64,000 bases of DNA from Terrimonas sp. GTDB lineage: Bacteria; Bacteroidota; Bacteroidia; Chitinophagales; Chitinophagaceae. The notes under the pieces are model-generated. The model ran no database searches. It was given only the letters and a program-made list of their open reading frames with translations, and was not told the DNA's origin. The first letter of the stretch is position 1. Each line of letters begins with the position of its first letter. The position numbers and the translations under genes are program-made. Location of the stretch: positions 186,001 to 250,000 of the forward strand of contig NZ_QCZJ01000005.1 of the NCBI RefSeq assembly GCF_003075435.1, in the 5' to 3' direction. Shown piece after piece: positions 27,852-36,632 of this stretch.

Positions 27852-29117
27852 ATGACTTATAAGTTTGGGGAAACTAAGAGTATTCTATTGTTATTGTTTC
27901 AAGTATTGTTTTTTACCCCATTAACCTTAAATGGGCAAAAGGTATTAGAGCAAGAGGCCCGTAAAAGTGAAAACCACCGAAATATTTGGGTGAATGCGTT
28001 ATATCGTATTTCGCAACCGGTAATACATAACCTTGCCAATGGTACACTTAAGGCAAATATGCCGCTTGAAAAAGGAGCGGGCTATTACAGCAAAGCGGAA
28101 GACATATCACATCTTGAAGCTATTGGTAGAACATTGGCAGGATTGGCACCCTGGCTTTCATTAAAAGACGATAATACTTCAGAAGGATTATTAAGGCAGA
28201 AATGCAGGATAGAAGTATTAAAGGGATTGCAAAACATGATGGATTCGTCTTGTCCTGATTTTATCCATTTTGACATTGCAGATCGTCAACCTATTGTTGA
28301 TGGTGCATTTCTTGCACTTGCATTTTTAAGAGCGCCGGATGTACTTTGGCATCCGCTGAACATGCAAACAAAAAAGAGGTTTATCGCAGCCTTTAAATCA
28401 CTAAGAGACAGATCTCCTGGTTATAATAATTGGTTATTATTTGCAGCAATTAATGAAGCTTTTTTACTTAAAATCGGAGAAAAATATGATCCCGCGAGAA
28501 TTATGTTTGCCGTAAAAAAAATAAATGAGTGGTATATAGGAGATGGCTGGTACAGCGATGGATCTACCTTTAGCATGGATTACTACAATGCTTTTGTAAT
28601 TCATCCTTTTATGGTTGAATTGATGAAGGTACTAAAAACAAATAATCTTACATCCCAGGCAGAATATGAAATTTGTGTAAAACGCATGGCGCGTTACGCA
28701 CAATATCAGGAAAGATTAATAGCGCCTGATGGTACCTTTCCTGTTATTGGAAGATCTGCATCTTATCGTACAGGTGCTTTCCATGCATTAGCACAAACGG
28801 TACTAATGGAAAAATTACCCTACAATATAAAACCAGGACAAGTGCGTTGCGCTTTATCTGTAATGATAGCTAATTTTTTTAAGGGGGATCAAAATTTTGA
28901 CCGGAATGGTTGGTTGGTTTTAGGATTTAACGGTCACCAACCTGCTATAGCCGAATCATATATATCAACAGGGAGTTTATATCTATCTTCTCTTATATTT
29001 TTACCTCTTGGATTACCTGCGCACAATGCATTTTGGGCAGAAGCTCCTTCTCCGTGGACTTCCCAAAAAATATGGAATGGACAGCAGGTTCAGCCGGATT
29101 ATAAAGTTGAGCATTGA
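27852..29117 (+). CDS. DUF2264 domain protein
   Basis: 421 residues with a signal-like N-terminus ('SILLLLFQVLFFTPLTLNGQ'). The body is the DUF2264 domain: 'KADISHLEAIGRTLAGLAPWL'-like start, 'ADRQPIVDGAFLALAFLRAP', 'NNWLLFAAINEAFLL', 'WYIGDGWYSDGSTFSMDYYN', 'FPVIGRSASYRTGAFHALA'. This alpha/alpha-barrel-like family is found in carbohydrate loci and is thought to be enzymatic (related in fold to GH88/GH105-type or lyase toroids), but its reaction is not established to my knowledge. It is the last gene of the module 2 operon. Confidence 0.85.
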   Translation: MTYKFGETKSILLLLFQVLFFTPLTLNGQKVLEQEARKSENHRNIWVNALYRISQPVIHNLANGTLKANMPLEKGAGYYSKAEDISHLEAIGRTLAGLAPWLSLKDDNTSEGLLRQKCRIEVLKGLQNMMDSSCPDFIHFDIADRQPIVDGAFLALAFLRAPDVLWHPLNMQTKKRFIAAFKSLRDRSPGYNNWLLFAAINEAFLLKIGEKYDPARIMFAVKKINEWYIGDGWYSDGSTFSMDYYNAFVIHPFMVELMKVLKTNNLTSQAEYEICVKRMARYAQYQERLIAPDGTFPVIGRSASYRTGAFHALAQTVLMEKLPYNIKPGQVRCALSVMIANFFKGDQNFDRNGWLVLGFNGHQPAIAESYISTGSLYLSSLIFLPLGLPAHNAFWAEAPSPWTSQKIWNGQQVQPDYKVEH

Positions 29118-29209
29118 TACGTACACACTCTTGGGGGTATCTTAAACTGCTATTATACCAACTCATGAGTTTCCGAAATAGATATTAAATAGTAGTTTTA
29201 TGCAGTTGT

Positions 29210-30493
29210 ATGAAAAATGAAATTCTCCTGGTTTTTGAGCTGATAACAATAATCCTCGGATTACTTTCAATCGGGCTCCTGGTATTAACCAATAAAGAAA
29301 ACAAATTTGCAAACAGGCTGCTTGCAGGTAATATTGCATGCACCACATTATATATGTGTGCGGGAGCATTATCACAGTCTGATTTTTTTCTTCATCATCC
29401 GCATTTCTACAGGGCATTCTATCCCTTTAATTTATTGATCTACCCGCTTTACTACCTGTATATCCGTGCAATTTTTACCGAAAAAAAATATTTAACGCTC
29501 AAAGATTCTCTTCACCTTGTACCTGCAATTGTGATAGCACTGCAGTTCTTACCTTTTTATGCTATGGGTACAGAAGAAAAAAGGCAATACCTGCAGATGC
29601 TATTTACCCACCCTGGAAAACTGACTTTGCTGAATGAAGGATGGTTACCTTCGGGCACAATCAGTATAATAGTGTATGCTATAGGATTAATTTATATGGT
29701 ATTCGCGATACGCATATTCAAAGAAGCACGGCAAAACAATTTTTACCTGCTTGAAGAAAGCAGGGAAAGACCCATTATCCTTTCCTGGATAACCGCATTA
29801 ACATTTACGCACCTGATCATGCCCTTTCTTTATTTCCTTATGCTTGTCATAAGTCCTCCCATGCAGGTGCGATACATCCCCATACTGTTTGTTCAGTCTT
29901 TTTTATTAAGCAGCCTGCTTGTTTTTCTTTTTATACGACCACAGATATTATATGGACTATCGCTTAATATCGGTCCGGAAAACACTAACCCGGGCAGCTA
30001 CTCCCCCAACTCAAAAGTTGAACCGCCTGTACTTTTTATAGCATCCGGAAAAGAATCAAGCGGAATAACAGTAGCAGAAGCAGCAGACGAAGAAGAATAT
30101 CCTGAAGAAGATTTTTCCGGAGATAGGCAGGTTAACGATATTTCAAAGTCTGAACATTTCCTTGAGTATGCCGAAATAGTAGAACGCTGTTTTTCAGAGG
30201 AAAAAATTTTTTTGAAACGTGGCTTCGCACTCAAAGATCTTTCAGCTCTAACGAATATACCCCAACACCATCTTACAATACTTTTCAATAAATACTGGGG
30301 AATGAGGTTTAATGACTACCTGAATAAATGCAGGGTTAATTATATCATTGGCAATATAAATGATCCTGCCTGGAGCAATCTTTCACTCGAAGGCATTGCC
30401 TGGCAGGCAGGATTCAGTTCCAGGATTACTTTTTTTAAGGCAGTAAAGAAGGTAACCGGGCTTTCTCCATCTGCATTATTGAGAAGAAATTAG
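29210..30493 (+). CDS. Membrane-anchored AraC-family regulator
   Basis: 427 residues. The N-terminal 240 residues hold about seven hydrophobic helices ('VFELITIILGLLSIGLLVL', 'FYPFNLLIYPLYYLYI', 'LHLVPAIVIALQFLPFYAM', 'ISIIVYAIGLIYMVFAI', 'ALTFTHLIMPFLYFLMLVI', 'FVQSFLLSSLLVFLFI'). An acidic linker leads to the C-terminal AraC helix-turn-helix pair ('GFALKDLSALTNIPQHHLTI', 'GIAWQAGFSSRITFFKAVKK'). This one-protein sensor-regulator layout is common in Bacteroidota. Its target is not evident; the lipase gene starts 190 bp downstream on the same strand. Confidence 0.9.
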   Translation: MKNEILLVFELITIILGLLSIGLLVLTNKENKFANRLLAGNIACTTLYMCAGALSQSDFFLHHPHFYRAFYPFNLLIYPLYYLYIRAIFTEKKYLTLKDSLHLVPAIVIALQFLPFYAMGTEEKRQYLQMLFTHPGKLTLLNEGWLPSGTISIIVYAIGLIYMVFAIRIFKEARQNNFYLLEESRERPIILSWITALTFTHLIMPFLYFLMLVISPPMQVRYIPILFVQSFLLSSLLVFLFIRPQILYGLSLNIGPENTNPGSYSPNSKVEPPVLFIASGKESSGITVAEAADEEEYPEEDFSGDRQVNDISKSEHFLEYAEIVERCFSEEKIFLKRGFALKDLSALTNIPQHHLTILFNKYWGMRFNDYLNKCRVNYIIGNINDPAWSNLSLEGIAWQAGFSSRITFFKAVKKVTGLSPSALLRRN

Positions 30494-30683
30494 CTTAACA
30501 GTAAGCCTGTTAGCTGTTTCTTATTTAAAAATGAAACATATTCTGCCTGCCCCTGCATAATATTTGAATGTGCCTGTTTTAAATTTGATACGGGTTGCGT
30601 GTTTTTATATTGTTCACCCCCCCCTCATGAAGAAACTTCCAAAAATTCCAGGATTTGTTGTATCACATTAAAATTGAGTTGAG

Positions 30684-32480
30684 ATGAAACGTATTATTTT
30701 CATAATAACGGTATTTTCTCCTGTCGCTCTGTTCGCCCAAACACTTAAACCAGGGTTTGATAAGTTGGAATACCAGCAATTGATGTACATTTCAGCACAT
30801 ACCACTGCAGATTCCGCTTATTACAACCAGTTTCCCGCCCCCGTAGGATACCAGCTTGCATACCAATCGCAACCTTCCGGCCTTGACAATTTATGGGAAT
30901 TATGGCTTGCCGGTGATACAACTACGGCCGTGATCAGTATACGGGGTACAACGGAAAAATCAGAGAGCTGGCTGGCAAATTTCTATGCAGCAATGGTTCC
31001 CGCAAAGGGAGAAATTACGTTGAACAAACAAGATGTTTTTAAATATGAGCTGGCTGTTAATCCCAAAGCTGCGGTTCATGTTGGCTGGCTTTTAAGCATG
31101 GCTTATCTTGAAAAGGAGATCATTCCTAAAATCAGGGAACTACACCAGGCAGGCGTTAGGAACTACATCATTCTTGGACATAGCCAGGGAGGGGCCATCG
31201 CCTGTTTACTGACAGCTCACCTTAATAGTCTTCAGAAGAACAACATACTGCCCGCAGCGCTGAGATTAAAAACATATTGCAGCGCTTCTCCCAAACCCGG
31301 AAATTTATATTTTGCCTACGAATACGAAGCCATGACACAAGGCGGATGGTCTTTCAACGTGGTAAATGCCGCAGATTGGGTGCCAGAACTGCCCGTTTCC
31401 ATTCAAACACTGGATGATTTCAATAATGTAAATCCTTTTTTAAATGCGGAAGCCATTATTAAGAAACAAAAATTTCCGGGCAACCTGGTTTTAAAACACA
31501 TATATAAGCAACTGGATGGTTCAACAAAAAAGGCTCAGAGAAAATATGAAAAATACCTGGGGGAGCTGACCTCTCAAATCATCAAAAAAAACTTGCCGGG
31601 CTATGAGCCTCCCGAATATTATAGCAGCACCAACTATGTAAGGGTTGGCGTTACCATTGTTCTTTTACCTGATGAGGCATACTTTAAAGATTACCCTGAT
31701 GACAAGTCTAAAATTTTCCCGCATCATTTTCATGCGCCCTACCTGGCGCTCATCAGCAGGTTACCCGAACAGCTTATTAACTACGAAACAGGAAATCTCC
31801 GGTATATTTCGTCAGAAGCGGAACTGCAGCGGGCTAAAAATTATTTAAAAAAAGAGCCTAAAACAGGTGTATTTGTTCATTCCCATATTGGCTTGCAGGC
31901 TCCGGATCTTAAAGCGCTCAATACTGAACTTTCTGCCAATGGCTTTCTCCCCCTTGATAAAATATATTTTTTGCGGGGTGGCGGATTATATACTGTTTTC
32001 CCTCAAATAAAGATCGCTACCCTCTTCAGTTATAGTACTTACAGCGGTAAAAAAACATCCGGCATGCTTAATAATGAACTCCGGGGAACAACCATAGGTT
32101 CTTCCATTGGATTTGTTGCAATAAATAATGAGCGCATTCAACTTATACCTTATGCAGGCGGTATATATTCCTGGTGGGGCGTAAGGTTATCTTCCGATAA
32201 TGTAAGCGGAAGACCATTCAGCGAATATCTCGCCTCCCCGCAGAACCAACATCATATATCTACAAAAGGATGGACATGGAACTTTGGCATTCATATAGCT
32301 ACCCAGCCTTTTCGTAACAAACCGCTCGCTAAAAATTTGTTGGTGGGTGTTCGTGCAGGATATGCCGAGCCTTTTAAGCGCGAAACAAAATGGTATACCA
32401 ATAGTCATGCACTACAGGGAGGACCCGCGATAAATACACAGGGACAGTACCTGCAACTTTTAATAGGCGTTAAACTATAG
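30684..32480 (+). CDS. Secreted class 3 lipase fused to a C-terminal barrel-like region
   Basis: 598 residues with a signal peptide ('MKRIIFIITVFSPVALFAQ'). Residues about 60-230 form an alpha/beta-hydrolase of lipase class 3 type: 'TTAVISIRGT', and the elbow 'LGHSQGGAI' with Ser167; an Asp occurs in 'NAADWVPELP'. Residues about 430-598 alternate hydrophobic and polar strands ('IKIATLFSYSTYSGK', 'GGIYSWWGVRL', 'LLVGVRAGYAEPF') and end 'YLQLLIGVKL', like an outer-membrane beta-barrel. Between them lies a region I do not recognise ('LKKEPKTGVFVHSHIGL'). An outer-membrane-tethered lipase is inferred. An outer-membrane phospholipase A gene is close downstream. Confidence 0.78.
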   Translation: MKRIIFIITVFSPVALFAQTLKPGFDKLEYQQLMYISAHTTADSAYYNQFPAPVGYQLAYQSQPSGLDNLWELWLAGDTTTAVISIRGTTEKSESWLANFYAAMVPAKGEITLNKQDVFKYELAVNPKAAVHVGWLLSMAYLEKEIIPKIRELHQAGVRNYIILGHSQGGAIACLLTAHLNSLQKNNILPAALRLKTYCSASPKPGNLYFAYEYEAMTQGGWSFNVVNAADWVPELPVSIQTLDDFNNVNPFLNAEAIIKKQKFPGNLVLKHIYKQLDGSTKKAQRKYEKYLGELTSQIIKKNLPGYEPPEYYSSTNYVRVGVTIVLLPDEAYFKDYPDDKSKIFPHHFHAPYLALISRLPEQLINYETGNLRYISSEAELQRAKNYLKKEPKTGVFVHSHIGLQAPDLKALNTELSANGFLPLDKIYFLRGGGLYTVFPQIKIATLFSYSTYSGKKTSGMLNNELRGTTIGSSIGFVAINNERIQLIPYAGGIYSWWGVRLSSDNVSGRPFSEYLASPQNQHHISTKGWTWNFGIHIATQPFRNKPLAKNLLVGVRAGYAEPFKRETKWYTNSHALQGGPAINTQGQYLQLLIGVKL

Positions 32481-33271
32481 TGCTATTTTACAGAAAACTC
32501 ATGTAATACTGATTCAAAGTTGAAAACGGGCTAATTAATATTTTGAGATGCTGATTATATAAAACTTACACATTCATGAATAAGTTTTTAGAAACTCCTG
32601 TTCATAGTCTGCAATTTACTTTATACCAGTATCCACATTAGGCGCCTACTTTTACGCGGGATATGCAATGTGGCTGATTAAAGGAAATTTTCAATAGCGA
32701 TATACAGCTCACGGGTCTCCCTCAAAGTAAAAGTCAGTCCTGCACGTGCGGGAGATACGATGTTACACCGGCATGAGGTGAAATGCCTTGAACTAAGTAG
32801 AAATTTGTATCTAAACACATAAACAATATAGCAATTGCCTGTATAAATAAAAAATATGAATTCCAATGTTTCTAATTTAAAAATGAAACATATAAAATAT
32901 CCGGTACTTAATAAAAAAGTCCGGTTACTTATACTTTTACAGCTAATGTTACACTAATATCCGGGCAGTAAATAATAATGCCTCAACCTTTTCACTAACT
33001 ATTGTCAGCCGTTGCTAACATTATAGAGGCAACCACAAAATATTGGACTAATACGGGTGGTTAATTTTATCCTTTGAAAGCATTGTCGTACCCTATTTTA
33101 TTATATTAATGTACACCTGCGAAAAATATCCGCTTTAATAAATCATAAAACAAATGCATAAACGTCAGACCACAAAATGACCATAAAAATTTTCGAGCAA
33201 ATTCATACCCAAAGCGATGAAAATTTTTATGCAAAATTCCATGTTGCCAAAAAACAATAAAAAATATACAC
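32481..33271. other. 790-bp gap without a supported gene
   Basis: No gene is supported on either strand; a 62-codon minus-strand frame (32678-32866) has no recognisable feature. It holds a palindromic CCTGCACGTGCGGG near 32740, an ATGAAACAT motif at 32883 shared with the gap at 30.5 kb, and the inverted repeat at 33182-33231 ahead of the META gene. Confidence 0.45.
33182..33231. promoter_or_regulatory. 13-bp inverted repeat upstream of META lipoprotein gene
   Basis: CATAAAAATTTTC (33182-33194) and GAAAATTTTTATG (33219-33231) are perfect complements separated by 24 bases, and end 40 bp before the start at 33272. It could be an operator pair or a leader hairpin. Confidence 0.5.
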
Positions 33272-33727
33272 ATGAAACAGATTTACAATATTGGTATACT
33301 CCTCCTGCTTGTTTTTTCTTGTGGTTGCAAAACCGCCAAAACCCCACTGCCCCCAGAACAACCCGGCAATACGTATACTTTGGAAGAAACATATTGGAAA
33401 CTTACTGAAATAATGGGTAAAGCTGTTGGCCCAACCCCGGCAGACAAAAAGGAAATACATATAAAATTCAGAAAGGAAGGCAATAAGATCGAAGCCTTTG
33501 GAGGGTGTAACGGTTTGGGCGGCACTTACGTCTTGGAAAAAGGAGACAGGATCCGGATATCTGATTTAATTGGCACGATGATAGCCTGCGATCAACTGGA
33601 AACAGAAAATAGATTAAAAGAAGTATTAAAAATGGCTGACAACTATAATTTGAATGGAACGCAATTAACGCTCAATAAAGCAAGGATGGCTCCGCTTGCA
33701 AGATTTGAAGCTGTATATTTTTATTAA
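33272..33727 (+). CDS. META-domain lipoprotein (HslJ-like)
   Basis: 151 residues with a lipobox 'LVFSC' near residue 17 (a second cysteine at 19). The mature part is a META domain: 'TYWKLTEIMGKAV', 'IHIKFRKEGNKIEAFGGCNG' (the hallmark GGCNG followed by LGG), 'IRISDLIGTMIACDQLETE', 'NYNLNGTQLTLNKA'. Family members such as HslJ are small envelope proteins linked to stress or novobiocin tolerance in other bacteria; the role here is unknown. Monocistronic by spacing (about 100 bp to the phospholipase gene). Confidence 0.88.
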   Translation: MKQIYNIGILLLLVFSCGCKTAKTPLPPEQPGNTYTLEETYWKLTEIMGKAVGPTPADKKEIHIKFRKEGNKIEAFGGCNGLGGTYVLEKGDRIRISDLIGTMIACDQLETENRLKEVLKMADNYNLNGTQLTLNKARMAPLARFEAVYFY

Positions 33728-33824
33728 TATCTATTCAGATTTATTAGCGGCTTGAACCAAACCTCAGAGAAATTCAGTGGCAGCATATAACGCTACTGTG
33801 TTGTCATACTTTTTCATTACAATT

Positions 33825-34727
33825 ATGAGAAGAAATTTTTTTACCTGTATTTTAAATACCGGACTTTTTTTGATAACATACCAGTGCGCGGCACAAACAC
33901 AATTGTTCTCCGGCGAGGTGAGAAGTACAAGCATGGCAGAGCGATGGGAACTTGATACCAATACAAGAAAGAAAACTTTTTTGATCACTCCATATAAACC
34001 AGTTTACATTACAGCAGGCAGGTGGTCAAATAATCCCAATGAACAGCCTGTAAGTGAAAACCCCAACTACAGCCTTCCTTTTAAAGTTGATTATGGAAAT
34101 TATGAAGCAAAGTTTCAACTGAGTTTTAAAACCAAAGTCATCAGGGGTGTTTTTTTCAATCATGGAGACCTGTGGGTAGCTTATACGCAGAAATCACACT
34201 GGCAGATATACAACAAAAATTTTTCACGCCCTTTCAGAGAAACAAATTACGAACCTGAAGTTATTTTAAATTTTGCCACAAACTTTAACCTGTTAGGCTT
34301 TAGGACAAGAATGTTCGGGCTGATTTTTAATCACCAGAGCAATGGACGTAGTTTACCGCTTTCAAGAAGCTGGAACAGGGTTATGCTGCAGGCCGGATTT
34401 GAGAACAGGCGTTGGAATATTTTTCTTCGTCCGTGGTACCGCCTGCCTGACAAAGAAGATGAAAATCCTGCCATTGCTGATTATGTGGGCAGAGCCGAAG
34501 CCGTTGTTATATATAATATCAAAGGACACCAGTTAGCACTAAGCGGTAACCACCCGCTGAAGTTTAACAACAGGGGAAGAGGGCGTATTCAATTTGACTG
34601 GACATTCCCCGTAGTAAGCAATTTAAAAATCAACCTTCAACTGGCAGATGGTTATGGAGAAACACTTGTAGATTATAATCACAAGCAAACTACTATAGGA
34701 GTGAGTGTTGCGCTGATAGAATGGTAA
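33825..34727 (+). CDS. pldA: Outer-membrane phospholipase A (OMPLA/PldA family)
   Basis: 300 residues from ATG 33825, which opens the signal peptide ('MRRNFFTCILNTGLFLITYQ'). The catalytic set is visible: His170 and Ser172 in 'FNHQSNG' and Asn184 in 'SRSWNR'. The His-x-Ser spacing and the 12-residue Ser-Asn spacing match the E. coli triad H142/S144/N156. Beta strands of a 12-strand barrel run to 'TIGVSVALIEW'. It hydrolyses phospholipids that reach the outer leaflet, normally after dimerisation with calcium. Two small envelope protein genes follow at short spacing (20 and 11 bp), suggesting one operon. Confidence 0.92.
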   Translation: MRRNFFTCILNTGLFLITYQCAAQTQLFSGEVRSTSMAERWELDTNTRKKTFLITPYKPVYITAGRWSNNPNEQPVSENPNYSLPFKVDYGNYEAKFQLSFKTKVIRGVFFNHGDLWVAYTQKSHWQIYNKNFSRPFRETNYEPEVILNFATNFNLLGFRTRMFGLIFNHQSNGRSLPLSRSWNRVMLQAGFENRRWNIFLRPWYRLPDKEDENPAIADYVGRAEAVVIYNIKGHQLALSGNHPLKFNNRGRGRIQFDWTFPVVSNLKINLQLADGYGETLVDYNHKQTTIGVSVALIEW

Positions 34728-34747
34728 AGTCAAAATAATTAACATTA

Positions 34748-35122
34748 ATGAGAGGAAAATCTTCCCGCTTTTTAATAATTATGTTTCTTTGTTGTATAAT
34801 ATTATCAACAGTCGGTCACGTAGAGGTGCCATATACATTGGCATCTGGATCAACACATTCCACTGAGTCCATTAATATTACAACTGAAAATACTGATGCA
34901 AAATATGACCGGCAAAAATTATTGCATCAATGCATTACCCTGAATTTTTTGGATAGCAACACATTTGTAATTGCTTTTGATACAGTAGAGGTATACACAG
35001 GCAGGTATATATCCACAAACCAGGAACAGGTTGACATTAATGCTTTTAATATTTTAATTGATGGATTAGAAAGTAGTTTTTTAGCAGAAAGCAATAATAC
35101 TTTATTAAATATATTTAAATAA
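34748..35122 (+). CDS. Small secreted protein of unknown function
   Basis: 124 residues starting 20 bp after pldA. It has an N-terminal hydrophobic signal ('FLIIMFLCCIILSTVGH') and no lipobox in the right place. The mature part ('LLHQCITLNFLDSNTFVIAF', 'ALMSTC' absent, one Cys) has no recognisable domain. The tail is Asn/Ser rich. It was probably translated with pldA and the lipoprotein gene 11 bp downstream, so an envelope role is likely. It may be specific to the lineage. Confidence 0.6.
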   Translation: MRGKSSRFLIIMFLCCIILSTVGHVEVPYTLASGSTHSTESINITTENTDAKYDRQKLLHQCITLNFLDSNTFVIAFDTVEVYTGRYISTNQEQVDINAFNILIDGLESSFLAESNNTLLNIFK

Positions 35123-35133
35123 ACCATGAATTT

Positions 35134-35646
35134 ATGAAGCATATTTTTTGGTGTGTTGCATTGGGTGCATTTATACTGTTTTTATTAAGCTGTGGCGCAA
35201 AGAAGTCACAACATCAGACACGGGGCAGCGATGAGATAGCAAAAGTGATGATCCCTGAAAGTGGTTGCTATGCTTCACTTACCGGTGGTGACAGCATTTG
35301 GCTAAAAGTGGAAGTATTCCCCAACGTGGTTACCGGTGTGTTGAAGTATAATATTTCAGGCAAAGACAAAAACACGGGAACATTTTACGGTAAACTTTAT
35401 GGAGACACCCTTATTGCTGACTACAGCTTTTATTCGGAAGGAAGGCAGTCTGTAAGGCAGGTGGCTTTTCTTATTAAAGACGGCTCAGCAGTTGAGGGAT
35501 ATGGTGATATACAGGAACAAAACGGAAAGATTGTTTTTAATAACGTTTCCTCTATTGATTTTTCCAAAGGGTTTAATCTTCAAAAAATATCCTGCGCAGA
35601 TCATGATGAACAGTTTAGGGTTGAAGCCGTTTCACACAAGCGTTAA
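35134..35646 (+). CDS. Uncharacterised lipoprotein
   Basis: 170 residues with lipobox 'LFLLSC' (acylated cysteine at residue 20). The mature domain has beta-rich blocks 'GCYASLTGGDSIWLKVEVF', 'VTGVLKYNISGKDKNTGTFY' and 'GDTLIADYSFYSEGRQSVRQ', as in small Bacteroidota lipoproteins annotated only as hypothetical. It is the third gene of the pldA cluster (11 bp from its neighbour). The function is unknown; a lipocalin-like small barrel is possible but not shown. Confidence 0.7.
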   Translation: MKHIFWCVALGAFILFLLSCGAKKSQHQTRGSDEIAKVMIPESGCYASLTGGDSIWLKVEVFPNVVTGVLKYNISGKDKNTGTFYGKLYGDTLIADYSFYSEGRQSVRQVAFLIKDGSAVEGYGDIQEQNGKIVFNNVSSIDFSKGFNLQKISCADHDEQFRVEAVSHKR

Positions 35647-36144
35647 AGACAAATATTTTCGGCACATGCTCACATCCAGGTAAAATAAGAATCAGAATAT
35701 AATCCCGGCTTAAATCTGTTATTCCTGTAAAAAAGTTATAAGCATAAACTACAGAAAGCATATCACGGAAATATATTGGAGATAATTTATAGTAGAACAT
35801 CAAAAATTACAAGTGTGATGCAGTTTGAATCCTTATTGTAAGCTAAAACTAAAGCCTTTGAAAAGTCTCTAACGCCTCAATATATTTCCTTTCAACGAAC
35901 AACAACTTACCAAATAAGAAATAGATCGTTGAAGACTTAATGCCTCCATATAGCGCAAGCATAAGAACTAATGATATAAGCAAAGTTAGAAATAGTCAAA
36001 CGCCAGGTGCAAGCTCCTGATAGTCCAAGCATATGAACTACAGATATAAGCAAAGTTAAAAATAGTCAAGAACCAGGTGCAAGCGTCCCGCTTGTACCGA
36101 TAAAAGTTAAAAGGTAATAACAATAAAACCAACCATCAACCTAT
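35647..36144. other. Repeat-bearing gap upstream of the RHS locus
   Basis: No gene. It holds an imperfect 59-bp direct repeat (35956-36014 and 36026-36084) containing ATATAAGCAAAGTTA and ending CCAGGTGCAAGC. The second copy runs into a palindrome GGTGCAAGCG/CGCTTGTACC (36076-36098), which recurs at 39754-39775. Confidence 0.6.
35956..36084. repeat. Two imperfect 59-bp direct repeats
   Basis: 35956-36014 and 36026-36084 align with a few substitutions. Each contains GATATAAGCAAAGTTA and AATAGTCAA, and ends in CCAGGTGCAAGC. They lie between the pldA cluster and the small RHS-core protein. Confidence 0.75.
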
Positions 36145-36492
36145 ATGCAAAAGCTTATCCTAATGAGTGTATTGCTGATAAGTATAACAGCCGCAGCACA
36201 GCAAACTAAAACCGATACAACGAGGCAGCCATGCCTTACGGCAGGTAAACCGGCAGACAGTTCATATAAAGCGTTATTGGATGCATACGGCGGCAGGATA
36301 ACTTACAAACAGATGATGGACACAACGGGTAAATCGAAGATGATGCAGGACTATGGCATGCGTATATATGACCCGCGAATAGGCCGCTACATACCACCAG
36401 AACCAAAGCAAAACGCAGCACCTAACCCCAATGCATATACGAACAAAGAGCCGGTAAAGAAAAAGCCGGGTAATAAAAGCAAAGAAAAGTAA
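36145..36492 (+). CDS. Small secreted protein carrying only the RHS-core signature
   Basis: 115 residues with a signal peptide ('MQKLILMSVLLISITAAAQQ'). Most of the mature part is unremarkable, but residues about 70-92 read 'QDYGMRIYDPRIGRYIPPEP', which is the RHS repeat-associated core motif (compare 'YDYGMRIYDDRLGRFLSVDP' in the RHS tips nearby). The tail is Pro/Asn/Lys rich. It has none of the YD repeats and no toxin domain. It may be a leftover of RHS shuffling that gained a signal peptide, or a small partner of the RHS system. It has its own terminator at 36513. Confidence 0.6.
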   Translation: MQKLILMSVLLISITAAAQQTKTDTTRQPCLTAGKPADSSYKALLDAYGGRITYKQMMDTTGKSKMMQDYGMRIYDPRIGRYIPPEPKQNAAPNPNAYTNKEPVKKKPGNKSKEK

Positions 36493-36512
36493 CCGGTAAT
36501 AAAAAGTAAGAG

Positions 36513-36538
36513 CCGCTGCATCCGCAGCGGTTTTTTTT
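36513..36538 (+). terminator. Rho-independent terminator
   Basis: Stem CCGCTGC/GCAGCGG (with a TCC-containing loop) at 36513-36530, followed by eight T. It closes the small RHS-core gene. Confidence 0.9.
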
Positions 36539-36632
36539 ATATCAGGGAGATTTTACTTGCTTTAATAAAATGGTCAACGGTTGTGAGGAGGCATTTTTTT
36601 AAGCTGTTGGTGTTCCGGCATCGTCGTTGCCC

